Under the pieces are notes generated by a model. It was not told where the DNA came from. It searched no databases and saw only the letters and a list, made by a program, of their open reading frames with translations. Positions 62,160 through 64,000 of a stretch of 64,000 nt of DNA are shown here, in pieces. Location: positions 28,562,941 through 28,626,940 of the forward strand of contig OX243827.1 of assembly GCA_945859605.1 (NCBI GenBank), read 5' to 3'. A program made the translations under genes and the position numbers. The stretch's first letter is position 1. Each line of letters starts with the position of its first letter. The DNA comes from Lumbricus rubellus (lineage: Eukaryota; Annelida; Clitellata; Crassiclitellata; Lumbricidae).

Positions 62160-64000
62160 ACAACCAGGGCGGATACAGAAATGAACATTGGAAATTTTTG
62201 GTCTTGGGTCTAACAAATGTTTGTTGCTCTTCCGCCGAAAAGTCTGGTGTCCATTTTTATGTTTCTTTTTCTCTCACCTCCCTGAAACCTGATGAGGGGG
62301 GTCACGCCTTATGCAAATATCTTATTTGGGGGATGGCCGGATTGACCCCTGGATCTGCCTCTGTCTTCTCCCATAGTCCAACAGATAGGCTTACTCAGAA
62401 CGAATGTACAAAGTGATCAACATCCGTTCATATCCAAAACTACAAGGCAAAACGTTGCATGTGTAAGCGTATATTAGCAAATCAAGTATAGTCGGAGCCC
62501 AAAAAGCAGGAGCTTCGATGGCTGTCAATTCAATCCACTATCCCAGTCAGCAAAAATAGGGTAAGAAGCGAATATAAACTGATAAAGAATTAGTTCAATG
62601 AAGATTGCTTAATTATACAATCAGGCAAAGCCATTACAAACAACACGTAGCCTTGATTTAGAGAGTTCATGTAGACCCTAGAATTCGTTCTGCGCGCTCC
62701 TTTTAAATGCCGGAGGGTATAGGATTCCCCATACATTTTACTACACTCTCGGCATCAAAGGGTTTTAACTCACAACTTTAACAATTTCGAGAAAATGTCT
62801 GGTTACTTTTAGATTTACCAAAAAGGACTTACCTAGTTCTGAATAAAAGCGGTCATCTGGAATCGTTTCGGAAAGTTTAGTCTCTTGTCTTGCTGTTATT
62901 ACCTCCTGGTTTGCGTTGTCTGTAATGTAATATAAAGTGGTTGGCAAGGTTGCGGATGTTATGCATAGACGCATAGAGATGCATACATACTAACCCCGAT
63001 ACAAGTAAACGTTTATGCATACATACATGTACAAGCGTGCCTGCATAAAGCATATGCCTACGTACAGGACCGTCGCGAGGGGATGCAGAGGGGCAAATGC
63101 ACAGGAGACCTAAAACTTTTAGAGGACAGGGCTTGGTATAGCCTACTGAAAAGTTTACGATCGATGTCTTTTTAGTATAATATTGCATATAAGAGTAACT
63201 ACAATCAGTTTAGCCTTCACGTTAGCAATTGGATAAAATTATATTTTATTTCATAGATCTAAAATTGTAGGGTAGTTCGCACCTGCACTTTTATCAGTTC
63301 AATTTGTTTCTTAGAAATTTAGTTCTCATACAACCCTAAGATAGTCTAAGATCCAGTGCGGGCCGTGACTGCTCTTCTTAGGAGGGAGACGTAATAATTA
63401 TCTCGTGAGCCGTGCATAAGTACACGATAACACAAATAAATTATGTTTTATTCAAGTTAGAAGTACTCAAGCATTTTCATGCGTGTGGGTGTGTGTTTGT
63501 AAGATATAACTACTTGATAACCATTCCTTGATCGGTCTGCTTCTGTATAAGCTATAAGCTGATCCCTGCCGAAAAGTGACGTTTTGATTATGTAATAAGT
63601 AGGCCTATGGACTTAGATTATATGCATGCCTATAATCTAAAAAATTCAAATTAAGGGAATACAGTATAATTATTGTCTTTTATAACAATCCCTCACACAT
63701 TGTGCACAATATTTCTCAGGAGGAACCATGTTGGGCAACAAATCATCCTCTGGCAACGTCAGGCCGTCAAAGTGCTTCGTCCTAATTGAGACAGCAAGAA
63801 TTAATGTTATGAGACGCCATAAATCTTACATGTAAGTACTGTAGACCTAGGCCTACATCCTTCTTAGCTCAGGTCATAGTTTATGTTTCTTGCAGTAAAA
63901 ACCACTGCCATAGACGCAGAGAAGTATCATTGTTATCTCCGCTGCAACACAGTATACCGGCACGTCGTAGTGAAATCTCTACGTTATTTTTTTTAGGTAG
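62160..64000. other. Unassigned DNA at the right end
   Basis: I see no domain-bearing frame, RNA gene or transposon ends in this stretch. Several TAGGCCTA words occur near 63600 and 63850. Short ORFs here lack recognisable motifs. Confidence 0.45.

Overview
This is an animal nuclear DNA window, not a microbial one. It has spliced genes with GT-AG introns (two GC-AG), AT-rich non-coding DNA, long triplet microsatellites and many relics of animal transposon families. The palindromic word TAGGCCTA is dispersed through introns and spacers. Together these suggest a marine invertebrate deuterostome, perhaps an echinoderm, but this is a low-confidence guess because no ribosomal or mitochondrial marker is present.

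The core is a tandem array of three paralogous immunoglobulin-superfamily receptor genes on the plus strand: gene 1 (5395-15705), gene 2 (31245-42070) and gene 3 (46297-53783). I assembled each from 10-11 exons with matching intron phases. Gene 2 gives 829 residues and gene 3 gives 855. Architecture: signal peptide, five Ig-like domains, one membrane helix, and a long cytoplasmic tail in one exon. Ig1-Ig4 resemble the N-terminal Ig domains of the L1CAM/neuroglian family (and insect hemolin), but no fibronectin III domain is present. Gene 3's tail has an ITIM-like tyrosine pair and then a degenerate short repeat carrying YLxx/YMNL-type tyrosines. Gene 2 keeps one ITIM-like motif, but most of its repeat tyrosines are replaced. 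In gene 1 a deletion removed the tail exon's acceptor and ITIM-like part, so it probably ends 13 residues after the membrane exon. A decayed fourth tail exon lies inverted at 55908-55340. Flanking homologies suggest the array may extend beyond the window.

Layout: 1-3090 hAT-like BED fragment and nested LINEs; 3090-5356 5' flank of gene 1; 5357-15705 gene 1 with hAT, piggyBac and RTE insertions in introns; 16230-16640 broken tail exon of gene 1; 17510-26505 spacer with three LINE pieces and two piggyBac elements, each inserted at TTAA inside a LINE; 26510-31207 5' flank of gene 2, homologous to that of gene 1 and carrying a mariner-like insertion; 31208-42070 gene 2; 42080-46270 spacer with a reverse-strand LINE and a 481-bp palindrome just upstream of gene 3; 46272-53783 gene 3; 54470-55310 inverted repeats; 55340-55908 tail-exon relic; 55985-61010 head-to-tail concatemer of a non-LTR retrotransposon with a C-terminal restriction-like endonuclease, including one intact 992-residue ORF; 61000-64000 minisatellites, a tRNA-derived SINE and unassigned DNA.

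The most notable possible system is the receptor array: L1/hemolin-like ectodomains with conserved membrane anchors but rapidly diverging, tyrosine-motif-based tails. This would fit paired signalling receptors for immune or allorecognition roles. The function is inferred.
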